Positions 45,948 to 55,324 are shown, counted from the first letter of the stretch. The stretch is DNA of 64,000 nucleotides from Terrimonas ginsenosidimutans (GCF_022012415.1 NZ_JAKLTR010000001.1:248001-312000); one strand, 5' to 3'. Numbers and translations are program-made. The notes: a model not told the origin generated them from the sequence alone.

Positions 45948-47195
45948 TTACGTATGGTGTATCAGGCTCTCCTTCATGAATGGGTGGTTCTTCGCAACAA
46001 GTGGTGCTTTTGAAAGCGCACGGCCGGTTGCAAACATGATGACACCAACAAAGCCTAACGCGATACCCAGGTCATAAAGAATATTCGGAACATGTGTTAC
46101 ACCAGTTTTAGGATCAGTCATCGGGCTTGGGAACACCATCTGGAAGAAATCCAGCCAGTGACCAAACAGGATCAATACCGCCATGATCGAAATAACTGCA
46201 TAGTTTCTTTTTGAATCACGGCTCATCAGGATCAGGATCGGAGCGATAAAGTTGATGATGAACATTAACCAGAATACCCCGCTGAATTCGCCCTGAGCCC
46301 TTGGTTTGAAGTATACAGTTTCTTCAGGAATGTTAGCGTACCAGATCAACATAAATTGAGAGAACCAGAGATACGTCCAGAAGATCGAGAACGCAAACAT
46401 GAATTTACCGATATCATGCAGGTGCTCTGTATTTGTATGCTCGAGATAACCGTTGTTCTTCAGGAACACAACAAACAGCGCGATCAATGCCATACCCGCA
46501 ACAAATGTGCTGGCGAATGTATACCAGCTGTACATGGTGCTATACCAGTGTGCATCGATACTCATCAGCCACAACCATGGAATAGAAGACATGACAGTCA
46601 GTGCAAACACGATCATGAACAAAGCCGCCCAGATTGTATTGTTCCACATGTATTTCTTTCTTCCTTCAACAGTTGGGATCGGGTTTTCATCCAGGCTGCG
46701 TGAAAGTTTTCTCATTTTCCAGCCGAGGAGTGACCAGAGAACGATTGTCAGCACAGTCACTGTTGCAAAGAACCCTTTATTCAAAAATCCTTTCTTATGG
46801 TCGAGTGTTGGATCGTGAGCTACGTGAGCTGAATCTGTCCAGTGGTAGATCTCATGATTGCTGCTGAAGCAGATGGACAGGAGGATCGCACCTGCGATCA
46901 CACCAACTACGGGCACGCAGGCAGAAATTGCTTCCGGCACGCGGCGGAAAGCCATTTGCCAGCCACCCCAGGCCAGTGTCGTAGCACAGATGAAGAACAT
47001 AGCCGCGTTCACAACCAGCAGGAAGTATACGCTGTTCTGTAATAAACTGCCCCAGAACCTTGCCTGCTGGTGCGGATCATCTTTTGATCCCGCAGTGATA
47101 TACAAAGTAATCGTAGACAGGATACCGATAGCGATCAATGCGATTGCTATAGTATTATATCTCTTAGGCGCTACAAAATTTTCCCTGTTTGCCAT
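45948..47195 (-). CDS. actF: Alternative complex III subunit ActF
   Basis: A 415-residue membrane protein with about ten hydrophobic segments. By sequence style and position it is the second NrfD-like quinol-site subunit of alternative complex III. The ATG at 47195 was chosen over 47222, since it leaves the short normal start MANRENFVAPKRYN. It is preceded by actE with a 36-base gap, the only act-cta gap without a hairpin. Confidence 0.9.
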   Translation of the reverse strand: MANRENFVAPKRYNTIAIALIAIGILSTITLYITAGSKDDPHQQARFWGSLLQNSVYFLLVVNAAMFFICATTLAWGGWQMAFRRVPEAISACVPVVGVIAGAILLSICFSSNHEIYHWTDSAHVAHDPTLDHKKGFLNKGFFATVTVLTIVLWSLLGWKMRKLSRSLDENPIPTVEGRKKYMWNNTIWAALFMIVFALTVMSSIPWLWLMSIDAHWYSTMYSWYTFASTFVAGMALIALFVVFLKNNGYLEHTNTEHLHDIGKFMFAFSIFWTYLWFSQFMLIWYANIPEETVYFKPRAQGEFSGVFWLMFIINFIAPILILMSRDSKRNYAVISIMAVLILFGHWLDFFQMVFPSPMTDPKTGVTHVPNILYDLGIALGFVGVIMFATGRALSKAPLVAKNHPFMKESLIHHT

Positions 47196-47231
47196 CAGTG
47201 TTCTTTTATAAAATTCTTTCAATCAGTGATC

Positions 47232-47900
47232 TTACTTAGTTGCTGCTTTAGCGGTAGTGTCTGCTGCTGCAGTTTGTGGAGCTTTTGCTCCTGTTGAATC
47301 AGATTTCGCAGTGGCTGCTGCGCTTCCTCCACCTTGTTTTGCTTTGATATAAGCCGCCACCATCCAGCGTTGTTTGGTAGTAAGCTGAGAAGCATAGCTT
47401 CCCATTTGCCCCTTTCCATAAGTAGCTACGTGATAGATAGTACCGATAGAAGTTCCCTTCATATCATCACCCATCAGGTTTTTCGGAGCAACTGGATAAG
47501 GGCCATTACCATCTTTCCAGAGTGGTCCCTGACCATCAAGCTTGGCGCCGTGACAGATCCCGCAATTGATCAGGTAAAGTCTTTCAGCTTCTTTCTGATC
47601 AACATCTGTTACAGGATTTACCAGCGCGGCAGACGTTGCGTAAGCACCTGCTGTATCCTTCAGCAGCTTATAACCAGTCAATTCACCACGTGCCACAGTT
47701 CCCGGAACCGGACCGCCATGAAATGAAGGCTCGCTTTCTGCACCAGACGCATTCAGCCTGTCCTGTACAGGAGCATATGTTTCATACGCTCTGCTGTAAG
47801 TCATATCTGGCATATACGCGCGTCCGGGATTACGGTCGCTACAGCTCACAGCAAGTACTGTAACCGCTACACATCCACCTATGATCAAGAATTTTTTCAT
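47232..47900 (-). CDS. actE: Alternative complex III subunit ActE, monoheme cytochrome c
   Basis: A 222-residue lipoprotein: signal peptide with Cys in VLAVSCSDRN, a single heme-binding motif CGICH near residue 95 and a distal Met region GKGQMGSY. The last 30 residues are Ala/Thr/Ser-rich and disordered. It likely carries electrons from ActA/ActB to CuA of the oxidase. Confidence 0.92.
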   Translation of the reverse strand: MKKFLIIGGCVAVTVLAVSCSDRNPGRAYMPDMTYSRAYETYAPVQDRLNASGAESEPSFHGGPVPGTVARGELTGYKLLKDTAGAYATSAALVNPVTDVDQKEAERLYLINCGICHGAKLDGQGPLWKDGNGPYPVAPKNLMGDDMKGTSIGTIYHVATYGKGQMGSYASQLTTKQRWMVAAYIKAKQGGGSAAATAKSDSTGAKAPQTAAADTTAKAATK

Positions 47901-47963
47901 CCTATATGTTATTTCCGTTTTAGCCAGTGGCTAATATGATTGTTATACTCTGATTCTCGTTTT

Positions 47964-48050
47964 GTTTAAAAGTTTCAAGGTTTAATAGTTTAAAAGTTGG
48001 CCTTGATGTCTGGAAAACTTTAAACTTTTCAACTATTAAACTTTTAAACT
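47964..48050. repeat. Operon gap hairpin, actD to actE
   Basis: A long near-perfect stem. 47981-47998 pairs with 48023-48040 (17 of 18), and GTTTAAAAGTTT at 47964-47975 pairs with 48038-48049 in an alternative register. It contains the repeated word GTTTAAAAGTT. Confidence 0.72.
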
Positions 48051-48058
48051 CTTCTCGT

Positions 48059-48646
48059 CTACGCTGCTTCGATCTTCTTACCGTACTTAACCGTATCCTG
48101 ATCGTAGCGGCCAAGCCACCAACCGGTTTCGCGGTATTGTACAGACACTTCCGTTGCACCAACGCTATTCAGGAATGCTACTGCGTCAGCTTCATTTGTT
48201 TTGTCGGTGCACTCGATCGCCATTACAAATGTGTCATCAGTTGAACGGGGATTGAAGTGGTCTTTCTTGATGAAAGGAGCCAGTTGACACAGCCAGCAGA
48301 ATGTAAGTACCATGCCCACCGCCGCAAACAGTACCGTCAGCTCAAATGTGATAGGAATCCACGCTGGCAAAGAGAAGAACGGTTTACCACCGAAGTTTAC
48401 CTGCCAGTCGATCGTCAGCGCCCATGTGATAAAGCTTACCGCAGTAGTCGTTCCGGTAATACCGTAAATGAACCCTGCCACGTGCAAACTGGTATCCTTC
48501 AGGCCCATTGCCTTATCCAGACCATGGATAGGGAATGGTGTGAATACGTCATGGATCTTATAACCGGCACGGCGAACCTTTTTCACTGCTGGAAAAAGTA
48601 CGTTCTCGTCATAAAAGTTGCCTACCACGAATTTTTTAACTCCCAT
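48059..48646 (-). CDS. actD: Alternative complex III subunit ActD (DUF3341)
   Basis: A 195-residue protein with two membrane segments (about 60-82 and 95-118) flanked by soluble parts. The N-terminal part (VGNFYDENVLFPAVKKVR, VFTPFPIHGLD) matches DUF3341. It is a membrane scaffold subunit of the complex. Position between actC and actE fits the standard act gene order. Confidence 0.93.
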   Translation of the reverse strand: MGVKKFVVGNFYDENVLFPAVKKVRRAGYKIHDVFTPFPIHGLDKAMGLKDTSLHVAGFIYGITGTTTAVSFITWALTIDWQVNFGGKPFFSLPAWIPITFELTVLFAAVGMVLTFCWLCQLAPFIKKDHFNPRSTDDTFVMAIECTDKTNEADAVAFLNSVGATEVSVQYRETGWWLGRYDQDTVKYGKKIEAA

Positions 48647-48666
48647 AAGTATTAATTCAAAAGTTA

Positions 48667-48708
48667 CCCCGCTTAGATTTTGAGTCCTAACTCTCCAGTC
48701 AGGCGGGG
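48667..48708. repeat. Operon gap hairpin with CCCCGC core
   Basis: CCCCGC at 48667-48672 pairs with GCGGGG at 48703-48708 between actC and actD, followed by TTATTTTTTTC. It is the fourth CCCCGC-type core in this operon. Confidence 0.65.
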
Positions 48709-48788
48709 TTATTTTTTTCTTTTATTTCTTTTTGATGTCGCAAGTAAAAACGCTCTTTTTTCAATTTTTACTTTTGACTTTTACTTCA

Positions 48789-50246
48789 CTAGTGATGATC
48801 GTCGTGATGAACATTGTCATGCGCAAACTCATCATAGTTCTGTCCTTCTTCTTTGTTGTATCCTTCTTTCCAGTTGTCTCCGTTCTTCTTCAGGATATGC
48901 TTGATCTCAGCGATCGCGATAACCGGGAAGAATTTCGAGAAGAGGAAGTAACAAACAAAGAACAATCCGAAGGTACCCATGTAGAACCCGATCTCCCAGA
49001 TTGTCGGAGTATAGTAAGTACTCCAGGAAGAAGGCAGGTAGTCACGGTAAAGAGAAGTAACGATGATCACAAAACGTTCGAACCACATACCGATGTTCAC
49101 CAGGATACTCATGAAGAACGTCAGCAGCAGGTTGCGGCGGAGTTTCTTAGACCAGAATACCTGTGGAGAAAGTACGTTACAACCCATCATGATCCAGTAG
49201 CTCCATCCATAAGGGCTGCTCAGGTTAACACGGTTCTCTTTGAACGCAAACCACTCATAACCTACGTGTGAGTACCAAGCCATGAAGAGCTCCGTGAGGT
49301 ATGCGATACCTACGATAGAACCCGTCAACACGATAACCTTGTTCATTACCTCGATATGCTCGATTGTGATATAGTCTTTAAGTCCAAGAACTTTACGTGT
49401 GATCAGCAGAAGCGTTTGTACCATCGCGAAGCCAGAGAATACCGCACCCGCAACGAAGTACGGAGGGAAGATGGTCGTGTGCCATCCCGGGATCACTGAA
49501 GTGGCGAAGTCAAATGATACGATCGTGTGTACAGAAAGTACGAGTGGTGTACTCAAACCGGCAAGTACAAGTGAAAGTGCCTCATGTCTCTGCCAGTGCT
49601 TTGTAGAACCAGTCCAACCGAACGCTGCCAGACCATAGAACATCTTTCTCCATTTCAGTTTTGCACGGTCACGAAGTGTAGCCAGATCAGGCAACAGACC
49701 AGAGTACCAGAACAACAATGAAACAGTGAAGTATGTAGAGATCGCGAATACGTCCCAGAGAAGTGGAGAGTTGAAGTTTACCCAGAGCGGTCCGCGTGTG
49801 TTAGGATAAGGCAGTACGAAGAAGGCATCCCAAACACGACCCATGTGCCAGATCGGGAACTGACCCGCACACATTACCGCGAAGATCGTCATCGCTTCCG
49901 CCGCACGGTTCACACCTGTTCTCCAACCCTGACGGAACAGCAGAAGGATCGCAGAGATCAGCGTACCCGCGTGACCAATACCTACCCACCATACGAAGTT
50001 GGTGATATCCCATCCCCAACCGATCGTCTTGTTCAGGTTCCACTGACCTGTACCATAAATTACCTCAACGACGATGGAAACAACACCAAATAACAACAAG
50101 GCAACTGAGATGATAAAACCAATCCACCATGCTTTGGTCGGCTTGGCTTCCACCGGAGCGCAAATATCCTCCGTTACCTGATGATAATCTTTAGATCCAT
50201 CTACAATCGGCGGTCTGACCTGTGATTCGTATCTGAGTAATGACAT
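48789..50246 (-). CDS. actC: Alternative complex III subunit ActC (NrfD-like quinol subunit)
   Basis: A 485-residue integral membrane protein with about ten hydrophobic segments, of the NrfD/PsrC family. It probably forms the menaquinol oxidation site together with ActF. Typical segments include WGWDITNFVWWVGIGHAG and WHTTIFPPYFVAGAVFSG. The C-terminal tail is His/Asp-rich (HDNVHHDDHH). Confidence 0.95.
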   Translation of the reverse strand: MSLLRYESQVRPPIVDGSKDYHQVTEDICAPVEAKPTKAWWIGFIISVALLLFGVVSIVVEVIYGTGQWNLNKTIGWGWDITNFVWWVGIGHAGTLISAILLLFRQGWRTGVNRAAEAMTIFAVMCAGQFPIWHMGRVWDAFFVLPYPNTRGPLWVNFNSPLLWDVFAISTYFTVSLLFWYSGLLPDLATLRDRAKLKWRKMFYGLAAFGWTGSTKHWQRHEALSLVLAGLSTPLVLSVHTIVSFDFATSVIPGWHTTIFPPYFVAGAVFSGFAMVQTLLLITRKVLGLKDYITIEHIEVMNKVIVLTGSIVGIAYLTELFMAWYSHVGYEWFAFKENRVNLSSPYGWSYWIMMGCNVLSPQVFWSKKLRRNLLLTFFMSILVNIGMWFERFVIIVTSLYRDYLPSSWSTYYTPTIWEIGFYMGTFGLFFVCYFLFSKFFPVIAIAEIKHILKKNGDNWKEGYNKEEGQNYDEFAHDNVHHDDHH

Positions 50247-50374
50247 ATTAAATCGCTTTTAGCTTTGCCCTTCGCGGAGGCCAGCTTTTTATTTTTATGT
50301 TGTCAAACTTTTCTTCTATCCTATTGTTCTATTCCTTAAATCGCCCTCTCTCAGCGACCCCTATCCCCACTCAA

Positions 50375-50392
50375 TGCAAGCCTGTGCTTGCA
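50375..50392. repeat. Operon gap hairpin, actB to actC
   Basis: TGCAAGC and GCTTGCA with a 4-base loop, in the 258-base gap between actB and actC. No gene is seen in that gap. Confidence 0.45.
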
Positions 50393-50504
50393 AATCCGCC
50401 ATTCTATCTGTTCAGAAGATCTTACAACTCCGAGAATCCCTGCCCACTTCTTCAGCAGGCAGTTCATCTCAATATTGTTAACCTCGTTCTACTGCTTTAG
50501 CCTC

Positions 50505-53500
50505 TTAATGATGTGCTTCCGCTTCCTTAGGCTGAGCTGAAGGAACTGCTTCACCATGACCTTCCGCTTTTCCGTGTCCATCGTTTGCCGGCGCACTATC
50601 TTCGCCATGACCTTCCGCTGCAGCACCGTGCCCGCCTCTGTGAAGGATCTCTTCCGTGTTTCTCACTTTAGAGAGGTAAGTCACGTTAGGCAGTACGTGG
50701 ATCTGTTCAAGCACCTGGTACATACGCTTAGGATTCTCTTTGCGCACCAGTGAGATCTGGCTGTTATGATCATTTACGTTACCGAAGATGATCGCGTCAC
50801 CGGCACAAGCCTGCTGACAAGCGGTTTTCGCTTCGCCATCCTGCAACGGACGTCCTTCTTTCTTCGCATTCAGCTTGGCAGCCTGTGTACGTTGAATACA
50901 GAAGCTACATTTTTCCATCACACCTCTTGAACGAACAGTTACATCTGGGTTCAACACCATTCTTGTCAGTTCATCATTCATCTGGTGAACAACAGGATCG
51001 AGTTTACCAACGATCTGCTGATCCTGGTTATTCGGGAAGCTGTCAGCTCCTGTGTAATCAGACCAGTTAAAGCGACGTACTTTGAATGGACAGTTGTTAG
51101 CGCAATATCTTGTACCGATACAACGGTTATAAGCCATTTGGTTGATACCTTCTGCACTGTGGTTGGTTGCCGCAACCGGGCAAACGTTTTCGCAAGGAGC
51201 GTTATCGCAATGCTGACACATCATCGGCTGGAATACCACGCCTTTCAGATCATCAGGATTATTCTCATCGCTTACGAAATAACGGTCGATACGAAGCCAG
51301 TGCATATCATGGAAGCGAAGTACTTCGCTTTTACCCACAACAGGCACGTTGTTTTCTGTATGGCAGGCTACCACGCAGGCACCGCAGCCATAGCAGGCAT
51401 TCATATCAATGTTCATTCCCCATTTCAGACCTGGCATATCATGCACACCGTACAATGTTGCGTCCTTGCGGAAGTCATTGTTCGCTTTTGCATATTTGTC
51501 AAGCAGATCCTGGCGGAAATCAGTGATCTCATTCGGATCCTTGATAAAAGAAGCAAGGGTTGTTTCCCTTACAACTTCCACACGTCCTTCGTATGAGTTG
51601 TGGATCTGCATCTGAGCGATCTTTTCTTTACGTTTTGCATCGGTGATCTCAGCACCTGCAACATAAGAGAAAGTAGATCCGTTAAAGCTACCCAGGTGAT
51701 AAACACCCTGGCCTACACCAGCAGCTGTTTTACCCAGTGCTTCATTTCTTCCATAACCAACAGCGATCGCGATCGTGTTAGCATTCATACCCGGGATCAC
51801 CAGGATCGGAAGTTCAATTTCTTTTTTTCCTGCCACCGCAATTTTGATCACCGGTTTATCAGGATAGTATTCGTAGTTGTTATTCGCTCTTTCGTTGTCT
51901 TTGTTTGCGAGATCAATACCGAGCATTTCTTTCGCCATGCTCATAGAGATCAGCGCGTAGTTACCCCATGTAGCTTTAGAGATCGGGTCAGGCAGCTCCT
52001 GCAACCATGGGTTGTAAGCGCCAGTACCTGTACCGATAGAAACTTTTTGATAGAGAACTACTTCATATTTACCGGCTGGTTTTTTCGCGGAAGCGATACC
52101 AGCAATACCGTTTCCGACACCACCTCCATTGTAAGTGCCGATGGACAGGGTTGTCATCAGTTCAAGCACACCATCCTGCAGCGCTTTTTCGAAAGCCGCT
52201 TCAGAACCGAGTTGTGCAGACCAGTAGTTACGGAAATATGTTTCGTAGTCAGTATTGTTACCAGCCCATTTCAACAGGGATGTCTGATAAGGGCGTGTTT
52301 TGAACAGCGGATAGATCGTAGGCTGCAGGAAGCTTACCAAATTGTTCTTTGGTGCAGCATCACCCCAGCTTTCGAGGTAGTTATGTGTTGGAACGATGTA
52401 CTGGCAGAGCTCAGTTGTTTCGTCCATTTTCTCTCCGAAAGAAACAGAGAGTTTCACTTTTTTCAGTGCTGCTTTGAACTTGTCCGCATCATGGTAGTGG
52501 TAAGCAGGGTTTGCACCGTAAACGAGGAGTGCGCCAACCTGACCAGCTTCCATCTGTGCGATAAGGTCAACCAGGTCTTTATCGATACCAGCGCGGTAGT
52601 TGGATGTAGTAGCCCATGAAACGGTCGTTCCATAAGCGCCAACCGCGTTATTGATCGCATTTACGAGGATCTGAACATTTACATCATTGCTTCCAGAAAC
52701 AACCAGTGAAGAACCGTTGTTTGCTTTCAGCGCATTGACCACTTTCGCGATACCAGCTTTCAGTTTCGCGTCAGCGATAGAAGGAGCAGCAACAGAACCG
52801 TCGAGACCAGCGAGGATCGCCTGCGCAACGACACCGGTTTCAGAAGGACGGTGAGTGAAACGCTCATCGGCATTTGCGCCGGTTGTGCTGAGGTAACCTT
52901 CAAACTGGAAGTGTTTGCTCATTGTAGGGTTCTTCTCGTCGATCTTTCTTCCTTTACCGTAACCGAGACCGTTCTCAACCGGGTTCATCCAGTTACCGAG
53001 GAAGTCAGCGTCCAGGCTCACGATCACTTTAGCAGCGCCAAAGTTGTAAGTTGGAAGGTTTCTGCCGAAACCGCTTGCTTCATTCGCGAGTAGCATACCG
53101 CTGTAAGAAACAGCATCCGCTGTTACGTGGCGGCTGCCGGGATATTTAGCGAGAAATTCAGTGATGATCTGTTTGGTAGAAGGGGAAACAACCGTGCTTG
53201 TCAGCAAAACAACACCTGAAGCGCCTGCAAGACCTTCAGCAATCGCTTTGTCTACAAATTCATACGTGGTTTCTTCAAACTTGTCGCCTGCTTTCCTTTT
53301 CGGGTGAGTAATCCGGAACATGTCATACAGATCCAGCACGGATGCCTGTGCACGTGCGGTAGTACCACCTTTTGTATAGGGAGACAGTGTATTTCCTTCG
53401 ATCTTGATCGGGCGGCCATCACGAACTTTAGCCACAACAGGGATCACGTCCCCATCCTGGATATAAGTGGTCGCGTAGTACTTAGCTTCACCCGGAATGA

Positions 53501-53750
53501 TATTCTCGGGTTTGTTAGCGAAAGGAATGGCTTTACGAACAGGAACTTTACAGCTGGCAGCCAGTGTGGCAGCTGCTGTGCTGAAGCCCAGGTATTTCAG
53601 AAAGTCACGGCGTGGCGCTTTGGCATCAACCAATTTGCCATCAATGTCCTCAAAAGGGAGTTCCTCTTTGAATTCATCCTGCACTTGCTTCTGAAATTTT
53701 TCCGGGTCTGTGACCTGTCCGAAATTCTGCCAGTACTTGTTTTGGCTCAT
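50505..53750 (-). CDS. actB: Alternative complex III subunit ActB (molybdopterin-like/Fe-S fusion)
   Basis: A 1081-residue fusion of a molybdopterin-oxidoreductase-like domain and a ferredoxin domain. Residues 47-67 have a Tat-type signal, RRDFLKYLGFS, with Cys67 as a possible lipid site. Residues ~780-975 hold the Fe-S ligands: CYGCGACVVAC, CQHCDNAPCENVC, CIGTRYCANNC and CSFCIQR with a later Cys pair. The N-terminal domain probably lacks the cofactor, as in other ActB proteins. It transfers electrons from the quinol site to the hemes. The C-terminus is an unusual Gly/His/Glu-rich tail. Confidence 0.96.
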   Translation of the reverse strand: MSQNKYWQNFGQVTDPEKFQKQVQDEFKEELPFEDIDGKLVDAKAPRRDFLKYLGFSTAAATLAASCKVPVRKAIPFANKPENIIPGEAKYYATTYIQDGDVIPVVAKVRDGRPIKIEGNTLSPYTKGGTTARAQASVLDLYDMFRITHPKRKAGDKFEETTYEFVDKAIAEGLAGASGVVLLTSTVVSPSTKQIITEFLAKYPGSRHVTADAVSYSGMLLANEASGFGRNLPTYNFGAAKVIVSLDADFLGNWMNPVENGLGYGKGRKIDEKNPTMSKHFQFEGYLSTTGANADERFTHRPSETGVVAQAILAGLDGSVAAPSIADAKLKAGIAKVVNALKANNGSSLVVSGSNDVNVQILVNAINNAVGAYGTTVSWATTSNYRAGIDKDLVDLIAQMEAGQVGALLVYGANPAYHYHDADKFKAALKKVKLSVSFGEKMDETTELCQYIVPTHNYLESWGDAAPKNNLVSFLQPTIYPLFKTRPYQTSLLKWAGNNTDYETYFRNYWSAQLGSEAAFEKALQDGVLELMTTLSIGTYNGGGVGNGIAGIASAKKPAGKYEVVLYQKVSIGTGTGAYNPWLQELPDPISKATWGNYALISMSMAKEMLGIDLANKDNERANNNYEYYPDKPVIKIAVAGKKEIELPILVIPGMNANTIAIAVGYGRNEALGKTAAGVGQGVYHLGSFNGSTFSYVAGAEITDAKRKEKIAQMQIHNSYEGRVEVVRETTLASFIKDPNEITDFRQDLLDKYAKANNDFRKDATLYGVHDMPGLKWGMNIDMNACYGCGACVVACHTENNVPVVGKSEVLRFHDMHWLRIDRYFVSDENNPDDLKGVVFQPMMCQHCDNAPCENVCPVAATNHSAEGINQMAYNRCIGTRYCANNCPFKVRRFNWSDYTGADSFPNNQDQQIVGKLDPVVHQMNDELTRMVLNPDVTVRSRGVMEKCSFCIQRTQAAKLNAKKEGRPLQDGEAKTACQQACAGDAIIFGNVNDHNSQISLVRKENPKRMYQVLEQIHVLPNVTYLSKVRNTEEILHRGGHGAAAEGHGEDSAPANDGHGKAEGHGEAVPSAQPKEAEAHH

Positions 53751-53765
53751 ATTTATCTGAGTTAG

Positions 53766-53855
53766 CAGCCGGTGTTTGCCTTTGGGGTAAGCCGGCTGTT
53801 TTGTTGAAATTTATTACAGAGACTTTTCAATATCGTCCCGGGCTCCGACCCGGGA
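53766..53855. repeat. Operon gap hairpins, actA to actB
   Basis: Two small perfect stems lie in the 125-base gap: CAGCCGG/CCGGCTG (53766-53772 and 53792-53798) and TCCCGGG/CCCGGGA (53836-53842 and 53849-53855, loop 6). Confidence 0.5.
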
Positions 53856-53875
53856 TCTCCTCGATCAGAAGACTA

Positions 53876-55153
53876 TTAATAGTGACACTTCTGACACTCC
53901 AATCCACCAATATCTTTCACCGTCACACTATCCATTTTACCGCTCTTGATATCGTTATGGAATTTCTCGTAAATGCTGTAGAACTTGTTGCCGCTGGTGC
54001 TGTCATAGTTGAACTGCACTTTTGTTTGACGGTGACAGTTAACGCACCAACCCATGCTCAGTTCAGAGAACTGCTGGATAGTGTTCATTGATGTTACTTC
54101 GCCGTGGCAGGTCTGACATTGTACGTTACCAGCTTTTACGTGCTGAGCGTGACTGAAGAATACGTGGTCAGGCAGGTTGTGTACTTTATTCCATTCGATC
54201 GGTTTCGCTTTGGAAGGATCCCATGCTGCTGCATTCTTAGGATCGAAACCGGCGTATTTGTAGAGTTTAGCGATCTCTGCAGTTCCGTCGATCTTGGTTT
54301 CACCATCAAACAATTCAGGTCCTTTTTCGTAAGACTGGATCGCTTTGTGACAGTTCATACACACATTCGTCGAAGGAATTGCGGCAGATTTGCTTTCCCA
54401 TGCATTACCGTGGCAGTATAAGCAGTTGATCTGGTTAATGCCTGCGTGTACTTTATGAGAGAAGAAGATTGGTTGTTCAGGGTGATAGTTTGTCTGGCGC
54501 TGCAGACCGATCATTCCTTTTGTAGTGAAGTAACCGCCGATGATAAAGAATACGATGGCAAACATTGCGATGTAAACTTTATTGCGATAGAAAGCAACCG
54601 GCTCTGGTCTGTCAATGCCTTCTGCATCATCAGACATTTTTTTCAGGTTGCTGTTCACCTGCATCAGCACAAGCGCGATGATGGCAAGGATCAGAGAGAT
54701 AACACCGAAGATAACTGCGTTCTGTGATTTGTCTGGAGCGTTGGAACTTACTGTGTCATCGCCCGGGCCTTTTGGACCACCTGGGCCAGCGGCATATGTC
54801 TTGTTGATGTAATCAACGATAGCAGTAACTTCTGGAAGGGTAACATCAGGGAAAGATGTCATCACAGAGCCATACTTAGCTTTCAGGCCTTGCGTGTAAG
54901 CGTCTTTAGCCATGTATCCACCGGGATTATTGATCCAGGCTTTAAGCTCATTGTGATCAGCCCATTTATGCCTTTCCTCCAGGCCTCCCAGCGCCGGGCC
55001 GGTCAAGTCCTTGAAGATATTGTGACAACTTTGACACTTAGCTTGGAATAGTGCCTTACCATCCTGGGCCGAAACACTCTTGAACGCGAAAACAACTACA
55101 AACGAGAGTATAAACAGTTTGAGTTTTGTGGCCGTTGGTTTACAAGGAATCAT
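53876..55153 (-). CDS. actA: Alternative complex III subunit ActA, multiheme cytochrome c
   Basis: A 425-residue protein with a signal peptide ending near SVSAQ. It has six heme c motifs: CQSCH (40-44), CLYCH (244-248), CMNCH (265-269), CQTCH (346-350), CVNCH (370-374) and CQKCH (420-424). The first sits in a small class I cytochrome domain (about 30-120) with a likely distal Met98. Two membrane segments (about 146-165 and 193-212) separate it from the five-heme part. It is the first gene of the act operon; a promoter candidate lies just upstream. Known ActA is described as pentaheme, so the extra N-terminal heme makes this a longer form. Confidence 0.95.
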   Translation of the reverse strand: MIPCKPTATKLKLFILSFVVVFAFKSVSAQDGKALFQAKCQSCHNIFKDLTGPALGGLEERHKWADHNELKAWINNPGGYMAKDAYTQGLKAKYGSVMTSFPDVTLPEVTAIVDYINKTYAAGPGGPKGPGDDTVSSNAPDKSQNAVIFGVISLILAIIALVLMQVNSNLKKMSDDAEGIDRPEPVAFYRNKVYIAMFAIVFFIIGGYFTTKGMIGLQRQTNYHPEQPIFFSHKVHAGINQINCLYCHGNAWESKSAAIPSTNVCMNCHKAIQSYEKGPELFDGETKIDGTAEIAKLYKYAGFDPKNAAAWDPSKAKPIEWNKVHNLPDHVFFSHAQHVKAGNVQCQTCHGEVTSMNTIQQFSELSMGWCVNCHRQTKVQFNYDSTSGNKFYSIYEKFHNDIKSGKMDSVTVKDIGGLECQKCHY

Positions 55154-55200
55154 AGACGCAATTAATCTGAAAAATGTGGATAAATAGCTCTAACCGGCTG

Positions 55201-55233
55201 CAAAAATAAGCTACAGCGGTTATAAATAACAAT
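55201..55233 (-). promoter_or_regulatory. Candidate Bacteroidota-type promoter of the act operon
   Basis: On the minus strand TATTTTTG (55208-55201) fits the -7 consensus TAnnTTTG, and ATTG (55233-55230) lies 21 bases before it in the -33 position. The start codon of actA is about 48 bases downstream. The match is good at -7 and partial at -33. Confidence 0.5.
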
Positions 55234-55280
55234 CCATTTTAAAAAAATTTTAACCCGCTACCAGCCTGCATTTCAGCGGA

Positions 55281-55324
55281 TTTATGACAATTTTCTTTAT
55301 TGGGTCAAAATCGATTGTCATAAA
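55281..55324. promoter_or_regulatory. 11-base inverted repeat upstream of the act promoter
   Basis: TTTATGACAAT at 55281-55291 and ATTGTCATAAA at 55314-55324 form a perfect dyad with a 22-base centre. It lies about 50 bases upstream of the candidate -33 element, the position expected for an activator site. No known regulator's consensus was matched. Confidence 0.45.

Noticed and set aside
51600-52619. 339-residue open frame antisense to actB
   Set aside because: It is a shadow frame of a highly conserved gene; its product is Cys/Phe/Arg-rich and unlike any protein family.
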